DNA of 43,325 nt from an uncultured Sutterella sp. (GTDB lineage: Bacteria > Pseudomonadota > Gammaproteobacteria > Burkholderiales > Burkholderiaceae_F), in contig CAAGAT010000032.1 in NCBI GenBank assembly GCA_900767875.1, forward strand, positions 1 through 43,325, given 5' to 3'. The position numbers and the translations under genes were made by a program. Shown here piece after piece: positions 16,648-25,098 of this stretch. The notes under the pieces were generated by a model, which worked only from the letters and a program-made list of their open reading frames with translations, did not search any database and was not told the DNA's origin. Numbering within the stretch: the stretch's first letter is position 1; the number at the start of each line of letters is the position of its first letter.

Positions 16648-17766
16648 ATGCATCGCCGCGCCGTTTTAACTTCCGCCGCTTTCCTCGCCGCCGCCTGCGC
16701 GGGGCCCCTTAATGCGGCCGCCCGCGAAGGCACGACGGCGTTAAGCGCCCTAGGCGCACGTCCCACGGGGGCCCGTCTGGAGCGCATTCAAGCCTCGCCC
16801 CACTGGCGCAACGGGCGCTTTCACAACCTCACGCCGGTGGTCGATCCCATTGACCGCAACCGCTCGGAGGGCGTGCTGCGCTTTTTGCTTGACGATGCGG
16901 TCGGCCGCCGCCCCCTCGGGCGCATTCCCTCGATCAAAACCGATTTGGCCTCGCTGCCCGAAGGACAGATGGTCTGGTTCGGGCACTCGGGCTTTTTCCT
17001 GCACTTGGGCGGCCTGCGCATTGCGGTCGATCCCGGCCTGAACGCCTGCTTCCCCTTAAACGACTTTTTCACCCCCTTTGCGGGCGCGGACATCTATCGG
17101 GCGCGGGACATCCCGCCGCTCGATCTGCTGATTCTCACGCATGACCATTACGACCACGTCGACATGGCCCCTCTGCTCGAGCTCAAGAGCCGCACCGCAC
17201 GCGTCATCTGCCCCCTGGGCGTGGGCGCGCACCTGGAGTACTGGGGATGGGATCCGGGGATCATCACCGAGACGGACTGGGGCGAGTCGGTGTCCCTGGG
17301 CCGCAAAAAGACGGTGCTGTGTCTGCCCTCGCAGCACTTTTCGGGGCGCTCCTTTGAGCGCAACCAGACGCTGTGGGCGGGCTATATACTCCTGATGGAC
17401 GGCTACACGCTCTATCTGAGCGGCGACGGCGGCTACGGGCGGCATTTCCGGCAGATCGCCTCCGAGCATCCGCACATTGATCTGGCCATCGTCGAAGACG
17501 GACAGTACAACCTGGACTGGGCGGGCATTCACCTGATGCCGGCGGCCTGGCGGGCGGCCGTCTCCGAGCTGCGCCCGCACTGCGTGCTGCCGAGCCACAA
17601 CAGCAAGTTTGAATTGAGCCGGCACCTCTGGACCGAACCGCTCGAGGCGGCCGTCGCCGGTGCCTTTGACGTCAACGTGCCCCTGACGACGCCCATGATC
17701 GGGCAGCCGATTTTCCTCGACAATCCCCAAAAGGGCTCTCAGCCCTGGTGGCGCTGCGTGATCTAA
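16648..17766 (+). CDS. Exported metallo-beta-lactamase-fold hydrolase (UlaG/NAPE-PLD-like)
   Basis: A 372-residue protein with the binuclear metal motif THDHYDH (H165, H167, D169, H170). It also has WFGHSGFFLHLGGLRIAVDPG and LPSQHFSGRS, which place it in the UlaG/NAPE-PLD-like branch of the MBL fold rather than among true beta-lactamases. YLSGDGGYGRHF supplies the bridging Asp and LPSHNSKF a late His. The N-terminus has MHRRAVLTSAAFLAAACAG: twin arginines near the start and a Cys after a hydrophobic run, so Tat export or lipidation is possible. Relatives act on phosphodiesters or cyclic esters; the substrate here is unknown. The gene stands alone between the hemB terminator and sbcD. Confidence 0.82.
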   Translation: MHRRAVLTSAAFLAAACAGPLNAAAREGTTALSALGARPTGARLERIQASPHWRNGRFHNLTPVVDPIDRNRSEGVLRFLLDDAVGRRPLGRIPSIKTDLASLPEGQMVWFGHSGFFLHLGGLRIAVDPGLNACFPLNDFFTPFAGADIYRARDIPPLDLLILTHDHYDHVDMAPLLELKSRTARVICPLGVGAHLEYWGWDPGIITETDWGESVSLGRKKTVLCLPSQHFSGRSFERNQTLWAGYILLMDGYTLYLSGDGGYGRHFRQIASEHPHIDLAIVEDGQYNLDWAGIHLMPAAWRAAVSELRPHCVLPSHNSKFELSRHLWTEPLEAAVAGAFDVNVPLTTPMIGQPIFLDNPQKGSQPWWRCVI

Positions 17767-17842
17767 AGGACTCAAGCGCGCATCACTTTACGCCTGCCGC
17801 TATAGTGAAGCTTTCCGTCTTCCTTTTTGCCGGCAAGAGCGC

Positions 17843-19075
17843 ATGCGCATTCTTCACACCTCCGACCTGCACCTCGGGCGTACCCTGTATGGGGCGCAGC
17901 GCGAGGCGACCTTCGAAAAGTTTCTCGACTGGCTCCTGACCACCATCCACGATGAGGGCGTCGAGTGTCTTCTGATTGCCGGCGACGTCTTTGACAACGC
18001 CACACCCTCGCACCGCATGCAAAGCGCCTACTACCGGTTTCTCGCCGCGGTGGCCACGGGCTCGGCCTGCCGGCACGTGGTGGTCACGGGCGGCAACCAC
18101 GACTCGCCCACCCTGTTGGATGCGCCCGACACGCTACTTGAGGCCCTCAATATCCGCGTGGTGGGACAGGCCTCGCGCGAGGCGGCCAACGAAGTGTTCC
18201 TGCTCAAGGACAAGGTCGGAACCCCCGAGGCCGTGGTGGCGGCCGTGCCTTACCTCAGGGAGAGAGATCTTCGCGCGAGCATCGCAAACGAAACGCAGAC
18301 CGACAAGGAAGCGCGCCTGGCGCAGGCCACGGCCGAGCACTACCGCGCCTGCACCGAGCGGGCGCTGGCTTTAAGGGGAGATGCCTGCATCCCCTACATC
18401 GCCCTCGGGCACCTTTTTGCGGCCGACTGCGAAGTGGGCGGCGAGGAGCGCAGCCTGTACGTGGGCTCGCTCGGCCTCATTCCGGCCGCGGCCTTTCCGC
18501 CCGAAATCGATTACCTGGCCCTCGGGCACCTGCACAAGGCCCAAAAGCTCGGCGGGTGCGAAACGCGTCGCTACTGCGGCAGCCCCATTGCCCTGGACTT
18601 CAGCGAAAAGGACGCCGCCAAGAGCGTGTGCCTCATCGACACGCAGGGGCGAAACTGCCGCGTTGAAACGCTCCCGGTTCCCGCGTTTGACACGCTCGTG
18701 AGCCTGACCGGGGACGAAGCGACGGTGCGCTCCCAATTGGCGGAACTTGTGGCGCGCCGCGAGCCGGTTCTGTGTGAGGTACGGCACACCGAGGGGACCT
18801 TTGCCCCGGCACTGGCGGCGGCCTGCCGCGACCTCGTGCAGGATTCGGATGTGACGCTCGTGCGCGTGGTGAGCCAAACGGTGGCCGTCGCCCAGCTCTC
18901 GCACGACGACGTCGTCGATGAAGTGGACAGCATCGCGCCCGAGGCGATGTTTGACCTTTTGCTGCAGAAAAAGGAAAAGGCGGGACAAACGTTCGACGAG
19001 GCGCAAAAGGCGCAGCTCAAGCTGGCCTACGCCGAGATTTTGGAGAGCGTGCTCAACCCGGGAGAGGCCCAATGA
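17843..19075 (+). CDS. sbcD: Exonuclease SbcCD subunit D (nuclease)
   Basis: Metallophosphoesterase of the Mre11/SbcD family, 410 residues, which with SbcC cuts hairpins and protein-blocked DNA ends. Metal ligands are visible in HTSDLHLG (D8, H10), AGDVFD (D48), GGNHDSP (N85, H86) and in the paired LGHLF and LGHLHKAQ segments. A C-terminal domain (SbcD_C) follows from about residue 280. The start codon is preceded by a modest AAGAGC site. Its stop overlaps the start of sbcC by four bases (ATGA), so the subunits are co-translated. Confidence 0.96.
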   Translation: MRILHTSDLHLGRTLYGAQREATFEKFLDWLLTTIHDEGVECLLIAGDVFDNATPSHRMQSAYYRFLAAVATGSACRHVVVTGGNHDSPTLLDAPDTLLEALNIRVVGQASREAANEVFLLKDKVGTPEAVVAAVPYLRERDLRASIANETQTDKEARLAQATAEHYRACTERALALRGDACIPYIALGHLFAADCEVGGEERSLYVGSLGLIPAAAFPPEIDYLALGHLHKAQKLGGCETRRYCGSPIALDFSEKDAAKSVCLIDTQGRNCRVETLPVPAFDTLVSLTGDEATVRSQLAELVARREPVLCEVRHTEGTFAPALAAACRDLVQDSDVTLVRVVSQTVAVAQLSHDDVVDEVDSIAPEAMFDLLLQKKEKAGQTFDEAQKAQLKLAYAEILESVLNPGEAQ

Positions 19076-22000
19076 GAATCCTCAAGATCCGCGTGCAAAA
19101 CATCAACTCGCTCAAAGGCAACTGGGAAGTGGACTTTGAGGACCCGGCCTATAGCGCCGGGGGCCTATTTGCCATCTGCGGCCCCACGGGCGCGGGCAAG
19201 TCTTCGCTTTTGGACGCCGTTTGCATCGCCCTGTACGGACAGACGCCGCGCCTGGGTGCCCTGTCGGCGGGCGCGAACGAAGCGATGAGTCGCGGCAGCG
19301 GCCTATTGGAAAGCGAAGTGACGTTCCTGGCCAAGGGCATCCGCTACCGCGCGCTTTATTCGCAGCGGCGCGCCCGCCAAAAGGCCGACGGCCGCTTGCA
19401 GGGCGCCGCCGTGGAGCTCTCGCAGTGGAACCCGGACACGCAGTGCTGGGACATCCTCGAGGGCAAATACAAGAAAAGCTTCGACGAGAAGATCGAGTCC
19501 ATCACGGGCCTCTCTTTTGCCCAGTTCACCCGCTCGGTGCTGCTGGCGCAAGGGAGCTTTTCCATTTTCCTCAAAGCCAAGGAAGACGAGCGCAGCGACG
19601 CGCTCGAGGCCCTGACGGGCACCGAGCTCTACTCGCAGATCTCTCAGAAGGTTTATGAACGGCACAAGGCCGAACAGGCCGCTCTCGAGCAGCTCAAGGC
19701 CGAAGCCGGCGCCACAAGCGTGCTCTCCGACGAGGCCCTCGCTGAGCTCAACGCCAAGATCGCCGCCGCGCAGACCGAGCTGACCGGGCAGACGGCCGCG
19801 CTACGCGCCAAGGAAGCCCTGCGCGATCGGGTGCTCGAGCGCGACAAGACGGCCGAGGCGCTCACCCACACGACCTCGGAGCTCGAGAGCCTCACGCAAA
19901 CCCTCCGGGATCTGCAAGCCGAACGTCTCACAACCGAGACCGCGCAAAAGGCTCTAGCGGTGCGGCCTGCCCACACGGCCCTGACCGAGAGCCGCACGCG
20001 CCTTTCAACGCTCGAAAAAAGCGAAGCAACGATCACTTATTCTTTGAGCGGTGCGCAGGAATTGCTGAAAAAGGCCCAAGCAGCCTTTGCCCCGGCGCAG
20101 GACAACAGCCGCGCCCTGACCCAGGCCTTGGAGGAGCTCGCGCCGACCCTTTCAACGGTGCGCCGGCTCGATACGCTCCTGACGCAACAGCGCAAGACTC
20201 TGGCGGAAAAAGAAGCCGAGCAAAAACGCGAAGACGAGGCCTTACGGCAGTCTCTGGCCAAATCCGAGGCGGACAAGAGCCGCGCACAGGCGCTTTCTGA
20301 TGAGATCGCGCACCTGACGCAGGAAAGCGCGCCCGCCTCGCGCGGCGCCCGCGTTTATGCGCGCCAAGCCGAAATCACCGCCGCTCTGACGCAATACGAG
20401 CAGGGCGAAGCCGCCCGCAGCCGCCGCCGGGCGGCTCTGACGGCGACCCAAACCAAACTCACGGCGGCACAGGCCGAACGGGACAAGGCCCGCCAAGCGC
20501 TCGCGCCCCTGACCGAGGCTCTGGAAGCCGCCCGCCGTGCGCTCTCGGACACCGAGGCGCAGCGCGAAAAGGTCCGTGCCGGCCAGAGCCTGCAGGTTAT
20601 TTCGCAGGCCAAGCGACAGGCCGACGAGCGCTCGCTTTCGCTGGAAGCGCTCGCGCAAAAGGCCGCGCAGCGCGACGGCCAAGCCGCGCAACTCGCCCAA
20701 AAAAAAGATGAGCTTTCCAAGCTCGGCGACACGCACAAAGCAACCGACCAGGCCTTGGCCAAGCAAACCGAGCTCGTGCAGGCCTGTGAGCAGACGCTCA
20801 AGGCCCGGGAAGAGACGGAAGCGTTGCGCTCGGTGGTCGAGCGATTGAGCCTGGAGCGGGAAAAGCTCACCGACGGCTCCCCCTGCCCGCTGTGCGGCGC
20901 TCTGCACCACCCCTGGCGCAAGCACGCCCCGGCGATTCTCTCCGAAGACGCGCAGGCCCTCACCAAAGCCCGGGAGGCCCTCGCAAAGGCACAGGCGGAA
21001 CTCACGCGCCTGACCGCCCAACGGGCCACCCTGGACGGGAACCTCGCGGCCGCGCGCAGCGCCCTTGAGGCGATGGAAAAGGACGCCGCGGCATTAAGTG
21101 CCGACATTGCCGCCCGGGCCGAGGCCCTGGCCCTGGCCCGGGCCCTGCCCAATGCCGCGCCCGAGACGCTGGAGACGGCCTTAAAGGACGCCAAAGCGCT
21201 GTCGGCCAATCTCACCGAGCGGCTCACGCAGCTCTCGCAGCTCGAAGACCGGCGCAGCGCACAGACCCAAACGATGACGGAAGCGCAAAGCCGGCTCGAG
21301 GTGCAGTCCAAGGCCCTGCAGGAGGCCGAGCTCAAGGCGCGCGAAGCTGCAGCCGCCCACGCCACGGCCCAAGCCGAACTGGCAAACGCCGAGGCCACGG
21401 CCCAAGCCGCGCACGAGGCGCTCCAGGCGGTCTGCGCCGGACTGGTGGTACCGCCCGCGGATGCCTCGGTGCTCGAAGCTTGGCATCGGCGCCTGCAAAA
21501 GGTAATCCGCCTGCACGAGGAACGCCTCTCAACCTTGGCCGAGCGCAAGGCGCAGGCCGCCTCCCTCACCTCATCCCTGGCCGAGCAAGCCGCCCAGCAA
21601 TCGCAATGCCGCGAGCGCCTCACGGCCCTGCGGACGGCCGCCGAAACAATCAAAAGCGAGTGCGGGGCCACGCAGGAGGAACGTATCAGGCTCTTCGGGC
21701 CAAAGAATCCCGACGAGGAGGAACGAGCCCTCAAGGCCGCGCGCGACAAGGCCGTTCAAGACTGTGAGGCGCAGCGCGCGCTCGTGCAACGGCACACCGA
21801 AGCGGTCACCACCCTCACCGGGCAGCTCTCCGCCGCCCGTGAGCAGCGCCGGACCGAGCAAACCCACGCCGCCGAGGCCCTCGCGGCCTGGGACAAGGCC
21901 CGAGTCGAAGCGGGCTTTGCCGACGAGGCAGCCTGGAGCGGTGCGCTTTTAAGCGAAGAAGAGGTGCAGGCGCGGCTGGCCAAGTACACGCGCCTGACCA

Positions 22001-22761
22001 CCCAAAAGGAAACGCTCACCCGATCGGCCGCGGCGCTTGAGGCCAAGCTTACGGCGATCAAAGAGGGTGCCGAGTCGGGACTGCTGCTTTCGGCCATTGA
22101 GCAAGAGGTCGACGCCCTGCGCGCGGCCGTCTCGAACCTTACCGAGCAAAAAGGGATCCTCACGGCCGAGCGGCGCGGCGACGCGCTGGCCCGAGAGCGC
22201 CTGGCCGAGAAACTCACGGCCGTGCAAAAGCAGCAGGAAGCTCTGGCCGTCTGGGCGAACCTCAATTCCCTCATCGGATCGAGCGACGGCAAGGCCTACC
22301 GCACCTTCGTGCAGTCGATGACCTTTGAGACGCTGCTTTACTACGCCAACCGGGCCCTGGAAAAGATCTCGCCGCGCTATCGACTCAAAAAGGACGAGGC
22401 CAAGCCGCTGCAGCTCAACGTGATCGACGCCTATCAGGGCGGAGTCGAGCGCAGCGCCGAGAACCTCTCGGGGGGCGAATCGTTCCTCGTGAGCCTGTCG
22501 CTGGCGCTGGGCCTGTCCGAAATGGCGGGGCGCAACGTGCGCGTCGAGTCGCTCTTTTTGGACGAAGGCTTCGGCTCTTTGGACCCCGACACGCTCGAAG
22601 ACGCGATGAATGCGCTCGCGGCGCTGCAAAGTCAGGGCAAAATGATCGGCATCATTTCGCACGTGGGCGAAGTGCGCGAGCGCATTCCGACCATCATCGA
22701 AGTTACGCCCTTATCGGGCGGCGTGAGCGAACTGTCCGGCCCCGGCGTGCGACGTCTGTAG
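19072..22761 (+). CDS. sbcC: Exonuclease SbcCD subunit C (SMC-like ATPase)
   Basis: A Rad50/SMC-family ATPase of 1229 residues that clamps and feeds DNA to SbcD. Residues 37-44 are the Walker A loop (GPTGAGKS). Two long alanine/glutamate/glutamine-rich coiled coils follow. The zinc hook CPLC is at residues 605-608, near the middle. The C-terminal lobe has the ABC signature LSGGES (1132-1137) and Walker B LFLDEGFGSLD. The coiled coils inflate long false ORFs on the opposite strand. sbcDC gene order and overlap are standard. Together they process palindromic DNA and double-strand breaks, complementing ruvCAB further right. Confidence 0.97.
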   Translation: MRILKIRVQNINSLKGNWEVDFEDPAYSAGGLFAICGPTGAGKSSLLDAVCIALYGQTPRLGALSAGANEAMSRGSGLLESEVTFLAKGIRYRALYSQRRARQKADGRLQGAAVELSQWNPDTQCWDILEGKYKKSFDEKIESITGLSFAQFTRSVLLAQGSFSIFLKAKEDERSDALEALTGTELYSQISQKVYERHKAEQAALEQLKAEAGATSVLSDEALAELNAKIAAAQTELTGQTAALRAKEALRDRVLERDKTAEALTHTTSELESLTQTLRDLQAERLTTETAQKALAVRPAHTALTESRTRLSTLEKSEATITYSLSGAQELLKKAQAAFAPAQDNSRALTQALEELAPTLSTVRRLDTLLTQQRKTLAEKEAEQKREDEALRQSLAKSEADKSRAQALSDEIAHLTQESAPASRGARVYARQAEITAALTQYEQGEAARSRRRAALTATQTKLTAAQAERDKARQALAPLTEALEAARRALSDTEAQREKVRAGQSLQVISQAKRQADERSLSLEALAQKAAQRDGQAAQLAQKKDELSKLGDTHKATDQALAKQTELVQACEQTLKAREETEALRSVVERLSLEREKLTDGSPCPLCGALHHPWRKHAPAILSEDAQALTKAREALAKAQAELTRLTAQRATLDGNLAAARSALEAMEKDAAALSADIAARAEALALARALPNAAPETLETALKDAKALSANLTERLTQLSQLEDRRSAQTQTMTEAQSRLEVQSKALQEAELKAREAAAAHATAQAELANAEATAQAAHEALQAVCAGLVVPPADASVLEAWHRRLQKVIRLHEERLSTLAERKAQAASLTSSLAEQAAQQSQCRERLTALRTAAETIKSECGATQEERIRLFGPKNPDEEERALKAARDKAVQDCEAQRALVQRHTEAVTTLTGQLSAAREQRRTEQTHAAEALAAWDKARVEAGFADEAAWSGALLSEEEVQARLAKYTRLTTQKETLTRSAAALEAKLTAIKEGAESGLLLSAIEQEVDALRAAVSNLTEQKGILTAERRGDALARERLAEKLTAVQKQQEALAVWANLNSLIGSSDGKAYRTFVQSMTFETLLYYANRALEKISPRYRLKKDEAKPLQLNVIDAYQGGVERSAENLSGGESFLVSLSLALGLSEMAGRNVRVESLFLDEGFGSLDPDTLEDAMNALAALQSQGKMIGIISHVGEVRERIPTIIEVTPLSGGVSELSGPGVRRL

Positions 22762-22825
22762 CCGGAGTTTTTGCCCGAACACCACGGCCGGCGCGCCCAG
22801 CCCACACACACCGCAGGAACATCGG

Positions 22826-23314
22826 ATGGCATTGGAAATCGAACGCAAGTTTTTGGTCAAAGGCGAGGAGTGGAAGCGGCTGGGCACCACCAGCGTCATT
22901 CGCCAGGGGTATCTGTCGCGCGAGATCGCGCGCACGGTGCGCGTGCGCATCCGCGACGACAAGGCCTTTTTAACCATCAAGGGCGCCAACAAAGGCGCCG
23001 TGCGCGCCGAATTCGAATACGCCATCCCCAAGGCCGATGCCGAGGCCATGCTCGAGAATCTGGCCCTGTATCCGCTCATTGAAAAGACCCGCACGGTCAT
23101 CGAAGCCGCGGGCCACGTCTGGGAAGTGGACGCCTTTTTCGGCGAAAACGAAGGACTGGTGGTGGCCGAGGTGGAACTAGCCGATGAAAACGAGGCCCTG
23201 GAGCTGCCCCCTTGGATCGGGCGCGAGGTCACGCACCTGCCGCGTTACTTCAATTCGGCCCTCTCGGACAGGCCCTATTGCCTGTGGAGCACCAAGGAAA
23301 AGGAGGGTCTGTAA
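22826..23314 (+). CDS. CYTH-domain protein (triphosphate tunnel metalloenzyme family)
   Basis: A 162-residue cytoplasmic CYTH domain with the N-terminal ExExK signature as EIERK (E4, E6, K8). Alternating Arg/Lys and Glu strands follow: TVRVRIRDDKAFLTIKG, AEFEYAIPKADAEAML, IEKTRTVIEAAGHVWEVDAF and VVAEVELADE. These line a tunnel that binds inorganic or organic triphosphates. Short stand-alone bacterial members act as inorganic triphosphatases in some species; the activity here is inferred from the family only. It lies 64 bases after sbcC, so it may ride on the sbcDC transcript. Its stop is only 3 bases from the convergent repeat-protein stop. Confidence 0.88.
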   Translation: MALEIERKFLVKGEEWKRLGTTSVIRQGYLSREIARTVRVRIRDDKAFLTIKGANKGAVRAEFEYAIPKADAEAMLENLALYPLIEKTRTVIEAAGHVWEVDAFFGENEGLVVAEVELADENEALELPPWIGREVTHLPRYFNSALSDRPYCLWSTKEKEGL

Positions 23315-23317
23315 GGG

Positions 23318-23725
23318 CTACTGGACGCGGCCCTGATAGCGCCCCTGGGAGTCGTAAAAGCGCCCGTTGTCGTCCACGCGCCCCTGGTAACGTCCTTGGG
23401 CGTCGTAGTAGCGGCCGTTTTTGTCCACCCGCCCCTGATAGCGCCCCTGCGCGTCGTAGTAGCGCCCGTTGTCGTTTTGCCGGCCCTGATAGCGCCCCTG
23501 CGAGTCGTAGTAGCGCCCGTTGTCGTCCTGCCGGCCCTGATAGCGCCCCTGCGCGTCATAGCGCCGGCCATTGTCGTCGACTCTGCCCTGATAGCGTCCC
23601 TGGGAGTCGTAGTAGCGGGTATCGGCGGCCTGCACCGGCCCCCAAGCCGACAGCCCCAGGAAAAGAGCGGACAAAAGAGCCGCCGCCAGTGCACTGATGC
23701 GCGTCGTGAGCGTTTGCTGCGTCAT
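23318..23725 (-). CDS. Exported protein made of six 17-residue YYDxQGRYQGR repeats
   Basis: No family recognised. The 135-residue product has a Sec signal peptide (residues 1-34, ending GPVQA-A) and then nothing but repeats. Units of 17 residues with the pattern YYDSQGRYQGRVDDNGR occupy 38-54, 55-71, 72-88, 89-105 and 106-122, with a partial sixth at 123-134. Variation is confined to a few positions (S/A, V/Q, D/N/K, Y/R/F). The mature chain is very rich in Gly, Arg, Tyr, Asp and Gln, has no Cys, and should be highly basic or mixed-charge. The regular Gly spacing fits a beta-turn or beta-solenoid surface, perhaps cell-wall, nucleic-acid or metal binding; that is speculation. The ATG at 23725 has GGAGG about 6 bases upstream; a 24-codon extension was rejected. 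Confidence 0.8.
   Translation of the reverse strand: MTQQTLTTRISALAAALLSALFLGLSAWGPVQAADTRYYDSQGRYQGRVDDNGRRYDAQGRYQGRQDDNGRYYDSQGRYQGRQNDNGRYYDAQGRYQGRVDKNGRYYDAQGRYQGRVDDNGRFYDSQGRYQGRVQ
23321..23614 (-). repeat. 51-bp tandem repeat array (coding)
   Basis: Five full units and one partial unit of 51 bp, in frame within the preceding gene. Units differ by scattered base changes, so the array is not very recent, but long shared stretches could allow slippage and copy-number change between strains. Confidence 0.9.
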
Positions 23726-23786
23726 CGCCGCCTCCCGTGTTTGAAACCATGACGGGACGGCCCGGGCCGTCCCTTCACCGCACCGC

Positions 23787-24371
23787 TTACAGCTCAAAGG
23801 CCTTGGCCAGTTCGGCGGTCGTCAGATTTTCGTCAAAGGGCACGTACTCGCCCTTGGAGTTGAGGTACACGCCATAGGGCACCGCGCGGCAGCCGCAGCG
23901 GCGGTGCAACTTGGTGTTGACCCAAACCTTGTCGCGCAGCGCCATCGGGAGTTTCGTGGCGTCGTAGCGAATGCCGCGGAAGTCGGCGTCGCGGAAGTGC
24001 TCGTGGTGCTCGACGAGCTTGGCGTACGGGTCTTTGCTCGCCAGAATCGTCACGCCCTGCGGCTCGGAGTGCGGATTGAGATAGGCGATCGGGTAGTAGA
24101 TCACCGCCACGCGGTCCTGCAGCGGGCTGATGCGGTCCATCAGCCGAATGCAGTCCGGGCACTGCGGATCGAAGAAGACATGCACGGTCTTTTTGACCGA
24201 CGCGGGCGTGGGCGAGCGAAAGCCCGTGCCGTCCTTGGTCACCGTCTCGTACATCTTCTTGCCGTCCCAGTCGGCCGGCACCTTGGCCGGTTTGGCAAAG
24301 GCGGGAGCCGCAGCCAGTGCCGCGGCCGAAGCGGCCAATGCGAAGGCGCCGCGGCGCGAAATCTCAGTCAT
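23787..24371 (-). CDS. Tat-exported thioredoxin-fold protein (DsbC/DsbG-like)
   Basis: A 194-residue periplasmic protein with Tat motif SRRGAFAL (residues 5-12) and an alanine-rich leader to about residue 26. The redox motif is CPDC (C71, C74) in VHVFFDPQCPDCIRLMD, like the DsbC/DsbG thioredoxin-like fold. The cis-proline loop is RAVPYGVYL (P165). An extra pair, C159 and C161 (RRCGCR), lies just before that loop, which is uncommon. The N-terminal dimerisation domain of DsbC is absent or very short, so it may be a monomeric disulfide or sulfur-relay protein. GGAGAT precedes the ATG. It is divergent from the marR gene, and downstream lies the repeat protein, possibly cotranscribed. Confidence 0.82.
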   Translation of the reverse strand: MTEISRRGAFALAASAAALAAAPAFAKPAKVPADWDGKKMYETVTKDGTGFRSPTPASVKKTVHVFFDPQCPDCIRLMDRISPLQDRVAVIYYPIAYLNPHSEPQGVTILASKDPYAKLVEHHEHFRDADFRGIRYDATKLPMALRDKVWVNTKLHRRCGCRAVPYGVYLNSKGEYVPFDENLTTAELAKAFEL

Positions 24372-24557
24372 GGATTATCTCCTTTTGTCTGACGAACGCC
24401 GGAACTTAATCGGTCCCGGCCATGGAAGGTACTCACCGATTATGCCGCAATCGGGCCGGTGCGCCGATGCGGATTTGTCTGCAATTGCGTCCGCCTTTGA
24501 CCGTGCTTTGCCAAGACTTCTATACTTAGTCGGCAAAAGATCCCTCGGACACGCACC

Positions 24558-25019
24558 ATGCCCAAACGCCCCGCTTCCCGCCCCCGTTTCTCCCCGTCCC
24601 GACAGCTGCTCCCGACGCTTCTTTGCGCCGCCGAGGCCGCCCGTGAAAGCGCCTTCGGGGCCATGGAGTCCGAGCTTGGCCTCTCGCCCGGAAAGTTTCG
24701 GCTCCTCACGGCCCTTGCCGACTCGGCCGGGCCCCTGTCGGCGGGCACCCTGGCGCAGACGCTGAAGGTGTCCGACGCCACCGTCTCGATCATGGTCAAG
24801 CGCATGCTGCGCGAAGACGAGCCCTTGGTGCGCCGCACCCCGAGCGGCCTGGATCACCGGGCCGTGGAGATTGAACTCACCGAGCGAGGCGCCGCGCTCC
24901 TCTCGCTCGCCCAGGCTCTGGTCGAGGCCGGATCCCGGACCTTTGCCTCGCCTCTATCCAAGGCCGAGCAGCTGCTGCTCATTGGCCTTTTGGAAAAACT
25001 GGAAGGCGGAAGAAACTGA
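24558..25019 (+). CDS. MarR-family transcriptional regulator
   Basis: A 153-residue winged-helix protein. The recognition part is SAGTLAQTLKVSDATVSIMVKRMLRE (about residues 61-86), followed by the wing with the conserved DHRAVEIELTERG (97-109). The dimerisation helices are at both ends. MarR proteins are usually autoregulators that respond to phenolics, thiol oxidants or metals. It is divergent from the Tat thioredoxin-fold gene with a 186-base shared region, which makes that gene the likely target. It has no Cys in the HTH, so the signal is not obviously thiol-based. Confidence 0.85.
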   Translation: MPKRPASRPRFSPSRQLLPTLLCAAEAARESAFGAMESELGLSPGKFRLLTALADSAGPLSAGTLAQTLKVSDATVSIMVKRMLREDEPLVRRTPSGLDHRAVEIELTERGAALLSLAQALVEAGSRTFASPLSKAEQLLLIGLLEKLEGGRN

Positions 25020-25039
25020 CCGGCTCGACGCAGACGACA

Positions 25040-25071
25040 CGGTGCCCGACTGAGGATTCAGTCGGGCACCG
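25040..25071. terminator. Perfect 14-bp hairpin between convergent marR and psrC-like genes
   Basis: Arms 25040-25053 and 25058-25071 pair perfectly around the loop GGAT. There is no T run on either side, so it may act as a transcription barrier or mRNA 3' end protector rather than a classical terminator. Confidence 0.6.
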
Positions 25072-25098
25072 CGCATTAGGAGGAGAAGACGAACGCGA

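Noticed and set aside
23321..23614. Possible CRISPR array
   Set aside because: The 51-bp units are contiguous, without spacers, and encode the 17-residue protein repeats in frame; no cas genes are nearby.
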